Assembly (NCBI GenBank): GCA_001821615.1
Contig: MHMS01000002.1
Location: 1,102-34,889 of the forward strand
Direction of reading: 5' to 3'
DNA: 33,788 nucleotides
DNA from: Candidatus Niyogibacteria bacterium RIFCSPLOWO2_12_FULL_41_13
Lineage (GTDB): Bacteria; Patescibacteriota; Minisyncoccia; 2-12-FULL-41-13
Shown: positions 17,507-26,597 of the stretch, piece by piece
Layout: every line of letters starts with the position of its first letter
Numbering within the stretch: position 1 is the first letter of the stretch
Notes under the pieces: model-generated
What the model saw: only the letters and a program-made list of their open reading frames with translations
The model's database searches: none
Told to the model about the DNA's origin: nothing
Translations under genes and position numbers: made by a program

Positions 17507-17848
17507 CTATCTCATCTTTGAAAAAACTTCAGCTACGAATATCTGGGCTTTAACGAATTTTGGATTTTTCGCTTCAATTAAACCAAGATTTTTAAAAACA
17601 TCTTCGTTTAGACCCGATAATTTATTAAGTCGCTCTGAATCCAGCTGTTGATAAGACACTAGAATGTTTTGGATTTCTCTTTGAAGATATTTTTGATTAT
17701 AGCCGTATTCAATTCCCTGCCAGATGAAATAAAGATAGGCGAAACTTAACGCGAAAATGCCGAAAATTAAAATCAAAAAAATCGCTTTTTTTGAAGAAAA
17801 ACTTTTTGCTTGAGATTCAACCGGGTAATAAGTGGTAAAACACAACAT
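17507..17848 (-). CDS. small single-TM protein in the FtsL position
   Basis: One TM then short coiled region; lies between rsmH and ftsI. Confidence 0.5.
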   Translation of the reverse strand: MLCFTTYYPVESQAKSFSSKKAIFLILIFGIFALSFAYLYFIWQGIEYGYNQKYLQREIQNILVSYQQLDSERLNKLSGLNEDVFKNLGLIEAKNPKFVKAQIFVAEVFSKMR

Positions 17849-17889
17849 AATGATAAAATTTCTAATTTCTAATGTCTGATTTTTAATTT

Positions 17890-18786
17890 TTAACGCTTAA
17901 CAAATCCTCTTAATTTTGCCGACCGGCTTCTTGGATTCTGGCGAATTTCCTCAATTGACGGCTGAATCGGCTTTTTTGTTAAAATTTGCCCTTGATTTTC
18001 TTGCTTTTTTTGGCGAAAAAAGTTTTTGACAATCCGGTCTTCCAACGAATGAAAACTTATGACGACCATTCTTCCTCCTTTGTTTAAAATTTCAAAACCT
18101 TGTTCCAAGCCGTCTTTCAAGGCGTTTAGTTCGTCGTTAACCGCGATTCTTAACGCCTGAAAAGTTTTAGTGGCGGGATGAATTTTTTTCATCCTTGGGA
18201 CGGTTTTAAAAAGGACATCAACCAGTTCTTTCGTTGTTTCAAATTTTTTTATTTTCCTTCTCTCGGCAATCGCTTGGGAAATTTTTCTCGCGTATCTCTC
18301 TTCTCCGTATTCTCTTAAAATTTCTTCCAACTCTTCCCTGCTCCATTGATTCAAAATTTCTCTCGCAGTCAATTTATCCTGAAACTCCGCGCTGTAAGTC
18401 ATAATCAGCGGTTCGTCTTTCTGAAAACTAAATCCCCTTCCCGATTTTTCAAGATGATAACTGCTCATTCCCAAGTCAAAAATTATTCCGTTCACCCTGA
18501 GCTTTGCCGAAGGGTCGATTTCTTTTAATAAATTTTTAAGGTTTCTAAAATTCCCCTTTTTCAAAATCAATCTTTTTTCTCCTATTTCTTTTTGAAATTT
18601 ATTTTTTAATGAATTTATCAAATCCCCATCCTGCTCAATTCCTATTAAAACCACCCTTCGCTTCATTCTTTTTAAAATCTCCCGACTATGCCCTCCGCCG
18701 TTGATTGTCGCGTCAATAAACATTTTCCCTTTTTCCGATTTCAATAAATCCATGCTTTCTTTTAAAAGGACGGGGATGTGAACCAT
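17890..18786 (-). CDS. rsmH: 16S rRNA m4C1402 methyltransferase RsmH
   Basis: HIPVLLKESMDLL, FIDATINGGGHSREIL, GIIFDLGMSSYHLE, VVISFHSLEDRIVK. Confidence 0.95.
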   Translation of the reverse strand: MVHIPVLLKESMDLLKSEKGKMFIDATINGGGHSREILKRMKRRVVLIGIEQDGDLINSLKNKFQKEIGEKRLILKKGNFRNLKNLLKEIDPSAKLRVNGIIFDLGMSSYHLEKSGRGFSFQKDEPLIMTYSAEFQDKLTAREILNQWSREELEEILREYGEERYARKISQAIAERRKIKKFETTKELVDVLFKTVPRMKKIHPATKTFQALRIAVNDELNALKDGLEQGFEILNKGGRMVVISFHSLEDRIVKNFFRQKKQENQGQILTKKPIQPSIEEIRQNPRSRSAKLRGFVKR

Positions 18787-18789
18787 TTT

Positions 18790-19224
18790 TTAATACGCGC
18801 CGATTTCTCCCAGCTTCTCCGCCAAAATTTCCGACTCTCCCTCTGTTTTCTTTTTATACTCCTCCCAATTTTTCTCATTCCAAATTTCAATTCTCTTGTA
18901 AATTCCTATAATTATCACATCTTGAGAAAGTCCGGCGTATTGTTTTAATTTGTCCGGGATTAAAATTCTTCCCAAATTATCAATTTCAACATTCCTTGCT
19001 CCGGCTAAAAATGAACGCGTAAACGATCTGTTGACTGCTTGACCCACGGGCAACTTGCTTAAATTCTCCGCCACCTTTTCCCATTCTTTCAGAGGATACA
19101 AAGATAAACATTTATCCTGACTTTCCGTTATAACCGCTTCTTTCCCTATTTCCTTTCTGAATTTAGCCGGCAAAGCCACTCTGTTTTTATTGTCTAATGT
19201 ATGTTTAAATTCTCCAATTAACAT
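18790..19224 (-). CDS. mraZ: transcriptional regulator MraZ
   Basis: GEFKHTLDNKNRVALPAKFRKE and NLGRILIPDKLKQYAGL (two SpoVT/AbrB-like halves). Confidence 0.95.
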   Translation of the reverse strand: MLIGEFKHTLDNKNRVALPAKFRKEIGKEAVITESQDKCLSLYPLKEWEKVAENLSKLPVGQAVNRSFTRSFLAGARNVEIDNLGRILIPDKLKQYAGLSQDVIIIGIYKRIEIWNEKNWEEYKKKTEGESEILAEKLGEIGAY

Positions 19225-19286
19225 AAAGGTAAATTAAGTTATCAACACTCTCCACATGTTTTTCCACAATATACCACTTTTCTATT

Positions 19287-19315
19287 AGTATATTCCACAA
19301 TAACTCACTTGTCAA
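19287..19315 (-). promoter_or_regulatory. sigma70 promoter of the mraZ/dcw cluster with nearby GTGG boxes
   Basis: Minus strand TTGACA-17 nt-TATACT; GTGG motifs in the spacer and downstream (AAAGTGGTATATTGTGGAAAAACATGTGGAG). Confidence 0.7.
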
Positions 19316-19404
19316 AATTTTTTAAAAAAATTCAAAATTCTTTATAACAAAAGGGTTTTTAGCCAAAGATTAAAAATTATCCACAAATGTGATAAATTAT
19401 AAAA

Positions 19405-20058
19405 ATGAATTGGAGAAAAATCGTCTGGATGTTCTTTTGGCCGCTTTACAGATTATTCGCGGAATTATTTTTTCAATTTGAAATTAAAGGCGGGGAAAAT
19501 CTTAAAAATTTAAAAAAACCGTTTATCCTGGCGGCAAATCACGCCAGTTATCTTGATGGAGAATTTATTGTGGTTGCTTTTCCCTGGAATTCGGAATTTT
19601 TTCCAATCAGATATATGGCCGCTGAATATTATTATAAAAAATTATTTCTGGGTTCTATTCTATGGCTCTTGGGGGGATTTCAAGTGGTTCAGGGAATCGG
19701 GCTTGACGAATCGCTCGCCCCGGCAGTTTCTTTATTATTAAAAAATAGCGATGTTGTCGGCGTATTTCCCGAAGGCAAAATAACAAAAGACGGAAATTTT
19801 GGCGAAGGAAAACCGGGAGTGGCTTATTTGGCGTTAAAAACCAATCTTCCGGTTCTGCCGGTGAATATCTCCGGAAGCTTTGGCTTAAACAATATTAAAA
19901 CCGTTGTTTTCGGCCGAAAAAAAGTAGGAATAACTTTTGGCAAGCCGTTTTATTTAAAAGATTATGTCGGCGAACATAATCCCGACCCGGAAAAAGACAA
20001 AGAAATTTTAATCAAAGGAACTAAGATTGTGATGGAGAAGATAAAAGATACTCTTTGA
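19405..20058 (+). CDS. plsC: 1-acyl-sn-glycerol-3-phosphate acyltransferase (PlsC family)
   Basis: NHASYLDGEF (HxxxxD), FPEGKITKDGNFGEGKPGVAYLAL. Confidence 0.88.
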   Translation: MNWRKIVWMFFWPLYRLFAELFFQFEIKGGENLKNLKKPFILAANHASYLDGEFIVVAFPWNSEFFPIRYMAAEYYYKKLFLGSILWLLGGFQVVQGIGLDESLAPAVSLLLKNSDVVGVFPEGKITKDGNFGEGKPGVAYLALKTNLPVLPVNISGSFGLNNIKTVVFGRKKVGITFGKPFYLKDYVGEHNPDPEKDKEILIKGTKIVMEKIKDTL

Positions 20059-21337
20059 TTTTCTCGGCAATTGTTTCAATAATCCATTTGAATTTCTCTT
20101 CGTCGGATTCAAGAAGAGTCAGCCGAAAACCCAATAAATCGGAATTAAAACTGGAAAGCGGCACCAAACAAATGCCGGTCGCTCCCAACAAATAATAAAC
20201 AAAGCGTTTGTCCGGCAGGGCATTTTTAATGATTTTTTCCACAAATTTTTTCGCTTCCTTATTCTCTATTTTCAGTTTTTGCCGTACATTCAATGTTCCG
20301 TTTTTGAAAACAATTGACATGTAAAAAGCGCCTTCGGTTTTTGGAACAATGATACCCTCTGTGTTTTTTAAAATGATAGAAACGATTTCCGCTTTTCTCC
20401 CATACCTCTCGTTTTTTTCGTTAAGATGAATTTCATAGCGAGGGTCGGTTGTAATTTTTGGAATTACGAGTTGAGGAAGAGTGGTGGAGCAAACTTCAAG
20501 CATTTTTGCGTCAATGATTGATTTGATGTAGCGGCTGAACAACGGGTCCTTATCCCGATTATAAACTTCAATCCAGCCGCAACGCGCTCCGGGCCAGGGA
20601 AATTCTTTTGAAATTCCTTTCATCGCGATTCCGGGCGTCTCGCCGATTACTTCGGCAAGCGACGCCACTTCTTTGCTTCCGTCATAAACAATCCGCGAAT
20701 AAATTTCGTCGGAAACAATAAAAAGGTCGTATTTTTTCGCTATCTCAACTATTTTTCCAACCGTTTCTCTTGAATAAACCGTTCCCGTGGGATTGTTGGG
20801 ATTAATGATTAAAATTCCGGAAATCGCGGGATTGGAGCGGATTTTATCTTCCAATTCGTCCAAATCAAGAAGCCAGCCGTTTTCCGGCATAAGCCGATAG
20901 GTAATATGATGAGAACCGCTGTGGCTCGCCTCTGCCGATGAATGAGTCGGATAAGCCGGCGAAGGCCCGATTACGCGGCTGGAACGGTTAAGATAAGTGT
21001 AAATTTTGGAGATGGCATCTCCAAGGCCGTTGAAAAAAACAATATCATCGGGAGTGATTTTCACTCCCCCTTTATTATTGCAAATTTCCGCCAAAAATTT
21101 TCTTGTCTCAAGAATCCCTTTGGTTGGCGAATAAGCGAAACTCCTATCCGATTCTATTTCTTTTTTGACAATATCTTTTATCCAATCGGGAATTTTTTCG
21201 CCTTTTGCAACCGGGTCTCCGATATTTTCCCAAAAAATTTTCACGCCGAGTTCTTGAAGCTTCTCGGCTTTTTCAACAATGCCCCTTATCTCATAGCTTA
21301 ACTCCCCCGCTCCTTGATGAACAATGTTATTTCGCAT
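20021..21337 (-). CDS. class I/II pyridoxal-phosphate aminotransferase
   Basis: IINPNNPTGTVYSRETV, SDEIYSRIVYDG, GISKEFPWPGARCGWIE; convergent 38-nt overlap with plsC. Confidence 0.9.
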   Translation of the reverse strand: MRNNIVHQGAGELSYEIRGIVEKAEKLQELGVKIFWENIGDPVAKGEKIPDWIKDIVKKEIESDRSFAYSPTKGILETRKFLAEICNNKGGVKITPDDIVFFNGLGDAISKIYTYLNRSSRVIGPSPAYPTHSSAEASHSGSHHITYRLMPENGWLLDLDELEDKIRSNPAISGILIINPNNPTGTVYSRETVGKIVEIAKKYDLFIVSDEIYSRIVYDGSKEVASLAEVIGETPGIAMKGISKEFPWPGARCGWIEVYNRDKDPLFSRYIKSIIDAKMLEVCSTTLPQLVIPKITTDPRYEIHLNEKNERYGRKAEIVSIILKNTEGIIVPKTEGAFYMSIVFKNGTLNVRQKLKIENKEAKKFVEKIIKNALPDKRFVYYLLGATGICLVPLSSFNSDLLGFRLTLLESDEEKFKWIIETIAEKIKEYLLSSPSQS

Positions 21338-21400
21338 TTTTCAATATTATCATATTAAATGTTTTTTGACTCTATTTTCAAAACTGCTATTATTTTTAAT

Positions 21401-21529
21401 ATGTTAAGCTTAAGCGAATTAAAAATCTTGGCAAGAGCATCACAATCAAGAAAAAAAGGTCAATTTTTCAATTTTATAATATTTCCAAAAGCGCCGTTTT
21501 GCGGCGTTTTTGGGTTTAGAATGATATGA
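21401..21529 (+). CDS. possible 42-aa leader/small ORF (not in supplied track)
   Basis: TTGACT-16 nt-TATTAT (extended TG) with ATG 7 nt after the -10; MLSLSELKILARASQSRKKGQFFNFIIFPKAPFCGVFGFRMI. Confidence 0.35.
   Translation: MLSLSELKILARASQSRKKGQFFNFIIFPKAPFCGVFGFRMI
21487..21511 (+). terminator. terminator-like hairpin within the small ORF
   Basis: AAAAGCGCCG-TTTT-GCGGCGTTTTT. Confidence 0.55.
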
Positions 21530-21533
21530 ATTT

Positions 21534-23189
21534 ATGATAAGTTTAGAGGCAACCCAAAAAATATTGGGTATCAATGAAAAAGTCCATATATTGCCCGAAG
21601 AAATGATAAAAAATGTCAAAATTACTTTTTTCCCTTATTCCCCGGAAAAAATAAGCAGAGAAGTTGAATTATTCAGCGATGAACTTAAACAATCTTTTAT
21701 AAAATTAGGAGTTCAGATAATCCCTTTTGAAAAATCTTTAGTCCCAACACCGTTGCGTAGAATTTTAAAATGGTATTTATACGCATTGATTAATAGCGCG
21801 CTTGCGTTTCTAAAAAAAATTATGGGGTTAAAACACGATAGCGCAAGGCCGGGTTTAAAAACCTTATCGCAGATAAGGAAGGGAAAAAGAGTGCGGGAAG
21901 ATATTTCAATTATTGCTCTTGGTGAAAATAAGGAAGGAAACCTCCCGATGGATTATTTGACGAGTTTAAAAAATAGTTTGGTGGTTACAGTTATAGACAT
22001 GCCGCCAGGCATTCATAATGAAACCGACTTTGTTACCCATTTTAATACAGCGATGAATCTTTTCGCTCATCATATGACCCATATTGTTATAGGTGTAGAT
22101 AAAGAAAAATGGATTCTCTATAATATGAATGCCGCTCATCCTATCCACCTTAGAGAAAAAGATTCTAAAAATTACATTTTAAAAACCCTTATTCCAAAAC
22201 TATCCTCGCCGATAAAACCGCCCAGACTCTCTGAATTTATCATTAAAGAGGAAGATTTTGACCCTTATGACGATTTTCACAAAAAATTTACTCAGGACAT
22301 AATTGAAGGCGCGAATCTTTTCAATAAAACTAATCTCTATCCTCCCGGAAAATCATTAAATGATCTTCCCTTTAGAAACGAATTTTACCGCTGGGTGGGG
22401 AAAAGGCACTTAGACGACAGATCGGGCATGAGCTACGGATTCCTTGCCAGACAGTTGCCTGTAAAATTGCCCAAAATATTCAACATTCAAGAAGCTGAAA
22501 ATATTTTTGGAAATGACGCAATAAAAGAAAATAAAGATTATTTTATTAAAGACGATAAAATTTACATCATAATAAAATCTTTTCAAGAAAAAATATGTTT
22601 TGAAGTCCCTGAAGTTTGGATTCTTACTCAGCGTTCAGGATGCGACAAAACTCATTTTATTCCTTCCGAGGATTTGATAAAAATCGGCTTGTCCCGCGGA
22701 AAAATGATTCTCGCCACGCCAAAGGGATTAAAACTTCAGGATGGATACCGGCCATCATATGACACAAAAGTTATTTTAGCGCATGCGGTTGGAAATGCCA
22801 TCGTAGCTAATATAATACGCCATTTTTGTCCGACTTGTCCTTTCCCGAATATAATTGAGAACAACGGCGTATCAATAAATCATTGGCATGGCTATTTCAA
22901 AAAAGATTTCATTCCAGCCGGGTGGCATACTCACGGCGCAAAAAGACCTCATGTATCTTGCTCAACGCCGCAAGCGGCTATTTACGCTTTAGACGGAAAA
23001 ATAAACGCGGCTCTGGAAAGCCTGCGTTTTAAAAAAGATTATTTGGGAGACATCCATATAGAACCTCATCACGGCACCAATATGACTTATTCTTCTTTGG
23101 TTGATTTAGCTAATTTTTTGTCCGGCAACGCCGCTACCCGTATAACGGAATTGGGAAATAAACATTTAAACGATTATGAAATATATTAA
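21534..23189 (+). CDS. uncharacterised 551-aa protein with His/Cys-rich C-terminal motifs
   Basis: Long ORF; HFCPTCPFPNIIENNGVSINHWHGYF, GWHTHGAKRPHVSCSTPQAA, HIEPHHGTN; no family recognised. Confidence 0.85.
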   Translation: MISLEATQKILGINEKVHILPEEMIKNVKITFFPYSPEKISREVELFSDELKQSFIKLGVQIIPFEKSLVPTPLRRILKWYLYALINSALAFLKKIMGLKHDSARPGLKTLSQIRKGKRVREDISIIALGENKEGNLPMDYLTSLKNSLVVTVIDMPPGIHNETDFVTHFNTAMNLFAHHMTHIVIGVDKEKWILYNMNAAHPIHLREKDSKNYILKTLIPKLSSPIKPPRLSEFIIKEEDFDPYDDFHKKFTQDIIEGANLFNKTNLYPPGKSLNDLPFRNEFYRWVGKRHLDDRSGMSYGFLARQLPVKLPKIFNIQEAENIFGNDAIKENKDYFIKDDKIYIIIKSFQEKICFEVPEVWILTQRSGCDKTHFIPSEDLIKIGLSRGKMILATPKGLKLQDGYRPSYDTKVILAHAVGNAIVANIIRHFCPTCPFPNIIENNGVSINHWHGYFKKDFIPAGWHTHGAKRPHVSCSTPQAAIYALDGKINAALESLRFKKDYLGDIHIEPHHGTNMTYSSLVDLANFLSGNAATRITELGNKHLNDYEIY

Positions 23190-23197
23190 ATAACAAT

Positions 23198-24802
23198 ATG
23201 CTCGTTGAATCAATAACAGTCTTTATCGGTTCTATAATTATGGGGATTGTCATCCTCCTTTTGGGAGGACTTATTTATTCAGCCAATCGCAAAGATGAAA
23301 TAAATAAAATCTTTTTTCTCCTTACTATTTCAGTATTCATCTGGATATTATCGATATCAGTTAGATTCATCGGGACGATAGAATATCCAATACTTCTAAG
23401 CGCCAAAATTTCCTATGCCTCAATGTCTATAGTTGTCTTTTTCTTTGCCTATTTTTCTTATATCTTTCCGGTTAAAAACAAATATAAATTTCCGGTGTTA
23501 GCGTCGCTTTTAGTAAGTTTTATAGTTGCTATTATTAGTTTATTTACATCATATATAATTCAAGATGTTGTTGCTGTTGATGAAAGACAAATTAATATTT
23601 TTGGCTCTTATTTTTATATATTTGGCATTTATTTTATTTCATACATTGGCTGGGGAACTTATAATCTTCTTTCCAAGCGCCATTATTTGGACGCAACCGG
23701 CAAGGCTCAGATTAATTTTATGATTACTGGAACGGTTTTTTCCGCCACATTTGGTTTTTCCAGCAATTTTATAATTCCGGCGATTGCCAAAACAACGACT
23801 ACGGAACAATACGGACCGTTTGCCGTTATATTTCTAATTTTATTCACCGCTTACGCCATACTTAAACATCATCTTTTTAACATCAAAGTAATTGCGACTG
23901 AACTTTTAACTTTCGCTATTTGGAGTTTTATCTTGATAAGAATTATGCTGTCAAATTCCGCAAGAGATTACATTATTAACGGAATATTTTTTGCATTCGT
24001 CCTTGCTTTTGGGCTTTTACTTATTCGCTCGGTTAGAAAAGAAGTAAAACAAAGGGAAGAGTTGGAATCATTAACCAAGGAATTAGAAAACAAAAACATC
24101 AAGCTTCAGGAATTGGACAAAGTGCGTTCAGAATTTCTTTCTTTTGCTTCTCATCAGGTAAAAGCGCCGATGACGGTGGTAAAGGGTTTTGCTTCAATGA
24201 TTTATGACGGAACGCTGGGGCAAGCAACGGATAAAATCAAGGAAGCGGCGCAAAAAATCCAGATTTCCGCCGAACGACTGATTGCCCTTGTAAATAATCT
24301 TCTTGATTTACGAAGAATTGAAGAGGGAAAAATGGAATTTAATTTTGAAAAAGTTGAATTAAACGAATTGATTGCGAGTTTAACGGAGGAATTCGGGATG
24401 CTTGCAAAAAATAAAAATCTGGAATTGATTTTTAAGCCGCTCCGAGAAAAAATTTACATCAACGCCGATTATCAAAAATTCCGCCAAGTCGTTCAAAATT
24501 TAACGGAAAACGCCATTAAGTACACAGAAAGGGGCTGGGTTAAGGTCGCTATAAAAAAAGATGCTGGAGAAAGCGTTTTAATCGGCGTTTCAGATTCCGG
24601 CCGGGGAATTTCAAAAGAACTTTTGCCGAACCTATTCAAGCAATTCAGCCGCGACCGCGAACTCGCCAAAGAACTCCAGGGAACTGGCTTAGGGCTCTAC
24701 ATCGCCAAACAAATTATTGACGGACACAAAGGTAAAATCTGGGCAGAATCAGCCGGTCAAAATCAAGGAAGCGTTTTTTACGTGAAAATGCCGATTGGTT
24801 AA
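23198..24802 (+). CDS. membrane sensor histidine kinase with N-terminal multi-TM (7TM-like) region
   Basis: Multi-TM N-terminus; H-box FLSFASHQVKAPMTVVKGFA; N-box QVVQNLTENAIKYTE; G-boxes VSDSGRGIS and GTGLGLYIAKQII. Confidence 0.93.
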   Translation: MLVESITVFIGSIIMGIVILLLGGLIYSANRKDEINKIFFLLTISVFIWILSISVRFIGTIEYPILLSAKISYASMSIVVFFFAYFSYIFPVKNKYKFPVLASLLVSFIVAIISLFTSYIIQDVVAVDERQINIFGSYFYIFGIYFISYIGWGTYNLLSKRHYLDATGKAQINFMITGTVFSATFGFSSNFIIPAIAKTTTTEQYGPFAVIFLILFTAYAILKHHLFNIKVIATELLTFAIWSFILIRIMLSNSARDYIINGIFFAFVLAFGLLLIRSVRKEVKQREELESLTKELENKNIKLQELDKVRSEFLSFASHQVKAPMTVVKGFASMIYDGTLGQATDKIKEAAQKIQISAERLIALVNNLLDLRRIEEGKMEFNFEKVELNELIASLTEEFGMLAKNKNLELIFKPLREKIYINADYQKFRQVVQNLTENAIKYTERGWVKVAIKKDAGESVLIGVSDSGRGISKELLPNLFKQFSRDRELAKELQGTGLGLYIAKQIIDGHKGKIWAESAGQNQGSVFYVKMPIG

Positions 24803-25350
24803 AATTTCACCTCCGGAGTTTTTTTCTCGCCCTCGTTTTCAAGTTCAAAAAATTTTTCGCGAGAGAAGCTGAAAATTTTCGCGACAACGCTTGAAGGAAA
24901 AGAATCAATATAAGTGTTTAAATCGCGGACGGTTGCGTTGTAAAATCTGCGGCTGGATTGAATTTTATTCTCGGTGTCGGAAAGTTCTCTTTGAAGCTCC
25001 AAAAAATTAACATTTGCTTTCAAATCGGGATAATTTTCCGCCACGGCAAAAAGGGTTTTGAGAGTTTGCGAAAGAAAATTTTCTTTTGCGTCGCGTTCAA
25101 GCGGACTTCCCGCGGCTGATAAAACTTCGGCTCTGGCTTTCGTGACATTCTCCAAAACTCCTCTTTCATGCGCCATATAACCCTTAACTGCTTCCACTAA
25201 ATTAGGAATCAGGTTCGCTCTGCGTTTTAACTGAACATCAATATCAGAGATTGCTTCTTTCGCGCGAAAAGAAAAAGAAACCAATCTGTTATACATCCAG
25301 ATTAGCCAAAAAATAATTACGCCCAAAATTATCCAAAAATATATTGGCAT
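24799..25350 (-). CDS. lemA: LemA family protein
   Basis: N-terminal TM, YNRLVSFSFRAKEAISDIDVQLKRRANLIPNLVEAVKGYMAHE, YPDLKANVNFLELQRELSDTENKI, RRFYNATVRDLNTYI. Confidence 0.93.
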   Translation of the reverse strand: MPIYFWIILGVIIFWLIWMYNRLVSFSFRAKEAISDIDVQLKRRANLIPNLVEAVKGYMAHERGVLENVTKARAEVLSAAGSPLERDAKENFLSQTLKTLFAVAENYPDLKANVNFLELQRELSDTENKIQSSRRFYNATVRDLNTYIDSFPSSVVAKIFSFSREKFFELENEGEKKTPEVKF

Positions 25351-25398
25351 GAGTTAATCCTATTTGTTAAATGTCAAATGTCAATTGTTTATTATTTA

Positions 25399-25426
25399 TT
25401 CATTCACTTTATTCTGTTCTGCTCCG
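25399..25426 (-). promoter_or_regulatory. 16S processing stem, 3' (trailer) arm
   Basis: CGGAGCAGAACAGAATAAAGTGAATGAA on minus is complementary to the leader arm 29176-29207. Confidence 0.75.
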
Positions 25427-25658
25427 GGTCAGACTTTTAAAGCGGCCTGACCAACGCTTTTCCGATATAAATCGGAAATCGCCTCTCAACCCGCAAAAAT
25501 TTTCAAAGAAAATTTATGCGAGCGAATAGTTTAGTATAATCCACGCGCAGGTTCCCCTACACGTGCCTTGTTACGACTTATGCCTTGTCACCGAGCTTAG
25601 TTTAGAACCGCTTGCGCGGCGCTTCGACTATTCCCGGCTTCCCTGCATTGACGGGCGG

Positions 25659-26490
25659 ATTGCGATAGTTGGCTGACTTCGCGTTCCCACATAGCAAGCG
25701 GATTTCCCGCACTACGCGATCCCGACAGTTCTTTGATTTATTTGCGGCTTCAATTTGCGAATTTGTTTTATACCTTCTTTTGTAAGATGTTTTTTATTTC
25801 TTACGATTCCAGCAATCTTACAAAATAAATGAAAACTTTTTTGTTTTGAAGCGCTTTGCAACGAATATCGTTGAAAAAATGGAATAATCCTACCAATAAT
25901 ATCTTTATGCGAATTAACGGTATAACGATAGCATTGAACATGATTCTTGCGTTTTTCTTTCTGGAAATATACATTACCGCATCCTAACTTATCTTTTACT
26001 TTACCAAGTAAATCTTTGTCTTTTTCTTGCATCTTAATATGGAAATTAAGATCTATTCTCGCTCCGGCAATATACCTTAAAGAATTCACCACATTAACAT
26101 AAAAACATCCTTCGCCGTCTGTTAAGCCAACGATATAATTTGCAGAAACCATCGGTTTTGTCCTTCCCGAGCGCATAAGTTTTTTATGCGCTTCGGTACT
26201 ATGACGCAGCTGACTTCTTGTGATTGCTTTCATTGCCTCTATTATATCACAAGATCTCCTGGGGTCGCGTTATTTACGATTCCTGACATCCTTTCTGTGT
26301 TTTTAAGTAACCTTCTCTTTGACTCACCGCAAAGATCGGCTACAACAGTTGCAATAAAGGCTGCCATTTGTCACTTCGAACCCTTCGGTCCACGGATCGC
26401 TCCAGAGGACCTGTTCTTCGACTATATTGCTTGCGCAATAAGAGGATTTAAACCTCTTCGCGAATAATACTGCCCAGCGCATTTAATTTT
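25659..26490 (-). mobile_element. 16S insertion 3 (near E. coli 1395) with LAGLIDADG ORF; intron class unresolved
   Basis: About 830 nt between CTTGTAC(TCA) and CCGCCCGTC; boundaries approximate; no clear group I P7 seen. Confidence 0.75.
25712..26233 (-). CDS. LAGLIDADG homing endonuclease (single motif)
   Basis: ANYIVGLTDGEGCFYVNVVN motif; extended -10 (TGATATAAT) shortly upstream of the ATG. Confidence 0.9.
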   Translation of the reverse strand: MKAITRSQLRHSTEAHKKLMRSGRTKPMVSANYIVGLTDGEGCFYVNVVNSLRYIAGARIDLNFHIKMQEKDKDLLGKVKDKLGCGNVYFQKEKRKNHVQCYRYTVNSHKDIIGRIIPFFQRYSLQSASKQKSFHLFCKIAGIVRNKKHLTKEGIKQIRKLKPQINQRTVGIA

Positions 26491-26526
26491 GAGTACAAGA
26501 CTCGAGAACGTATTCACCGCGGCGTT

Positions 26527-26560
<34 letters not shown>

Positions 26561-26566
26561 GAGTCA

Positions 26567-26597
<31 letters not shown>

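Noticed and set aside
20021-20058. 38-nt overlap of plsC and aminotransferase as a possible frameshift or error
   Set aside because: Both C-termini look plausible; a short convergent overlap is ordinary in compact genomes.
26186-26467. ORF on + strand 26186-26467
   Set aside because: Antisense to the 5' part of 16S insertion 3; no recognisable protein features.
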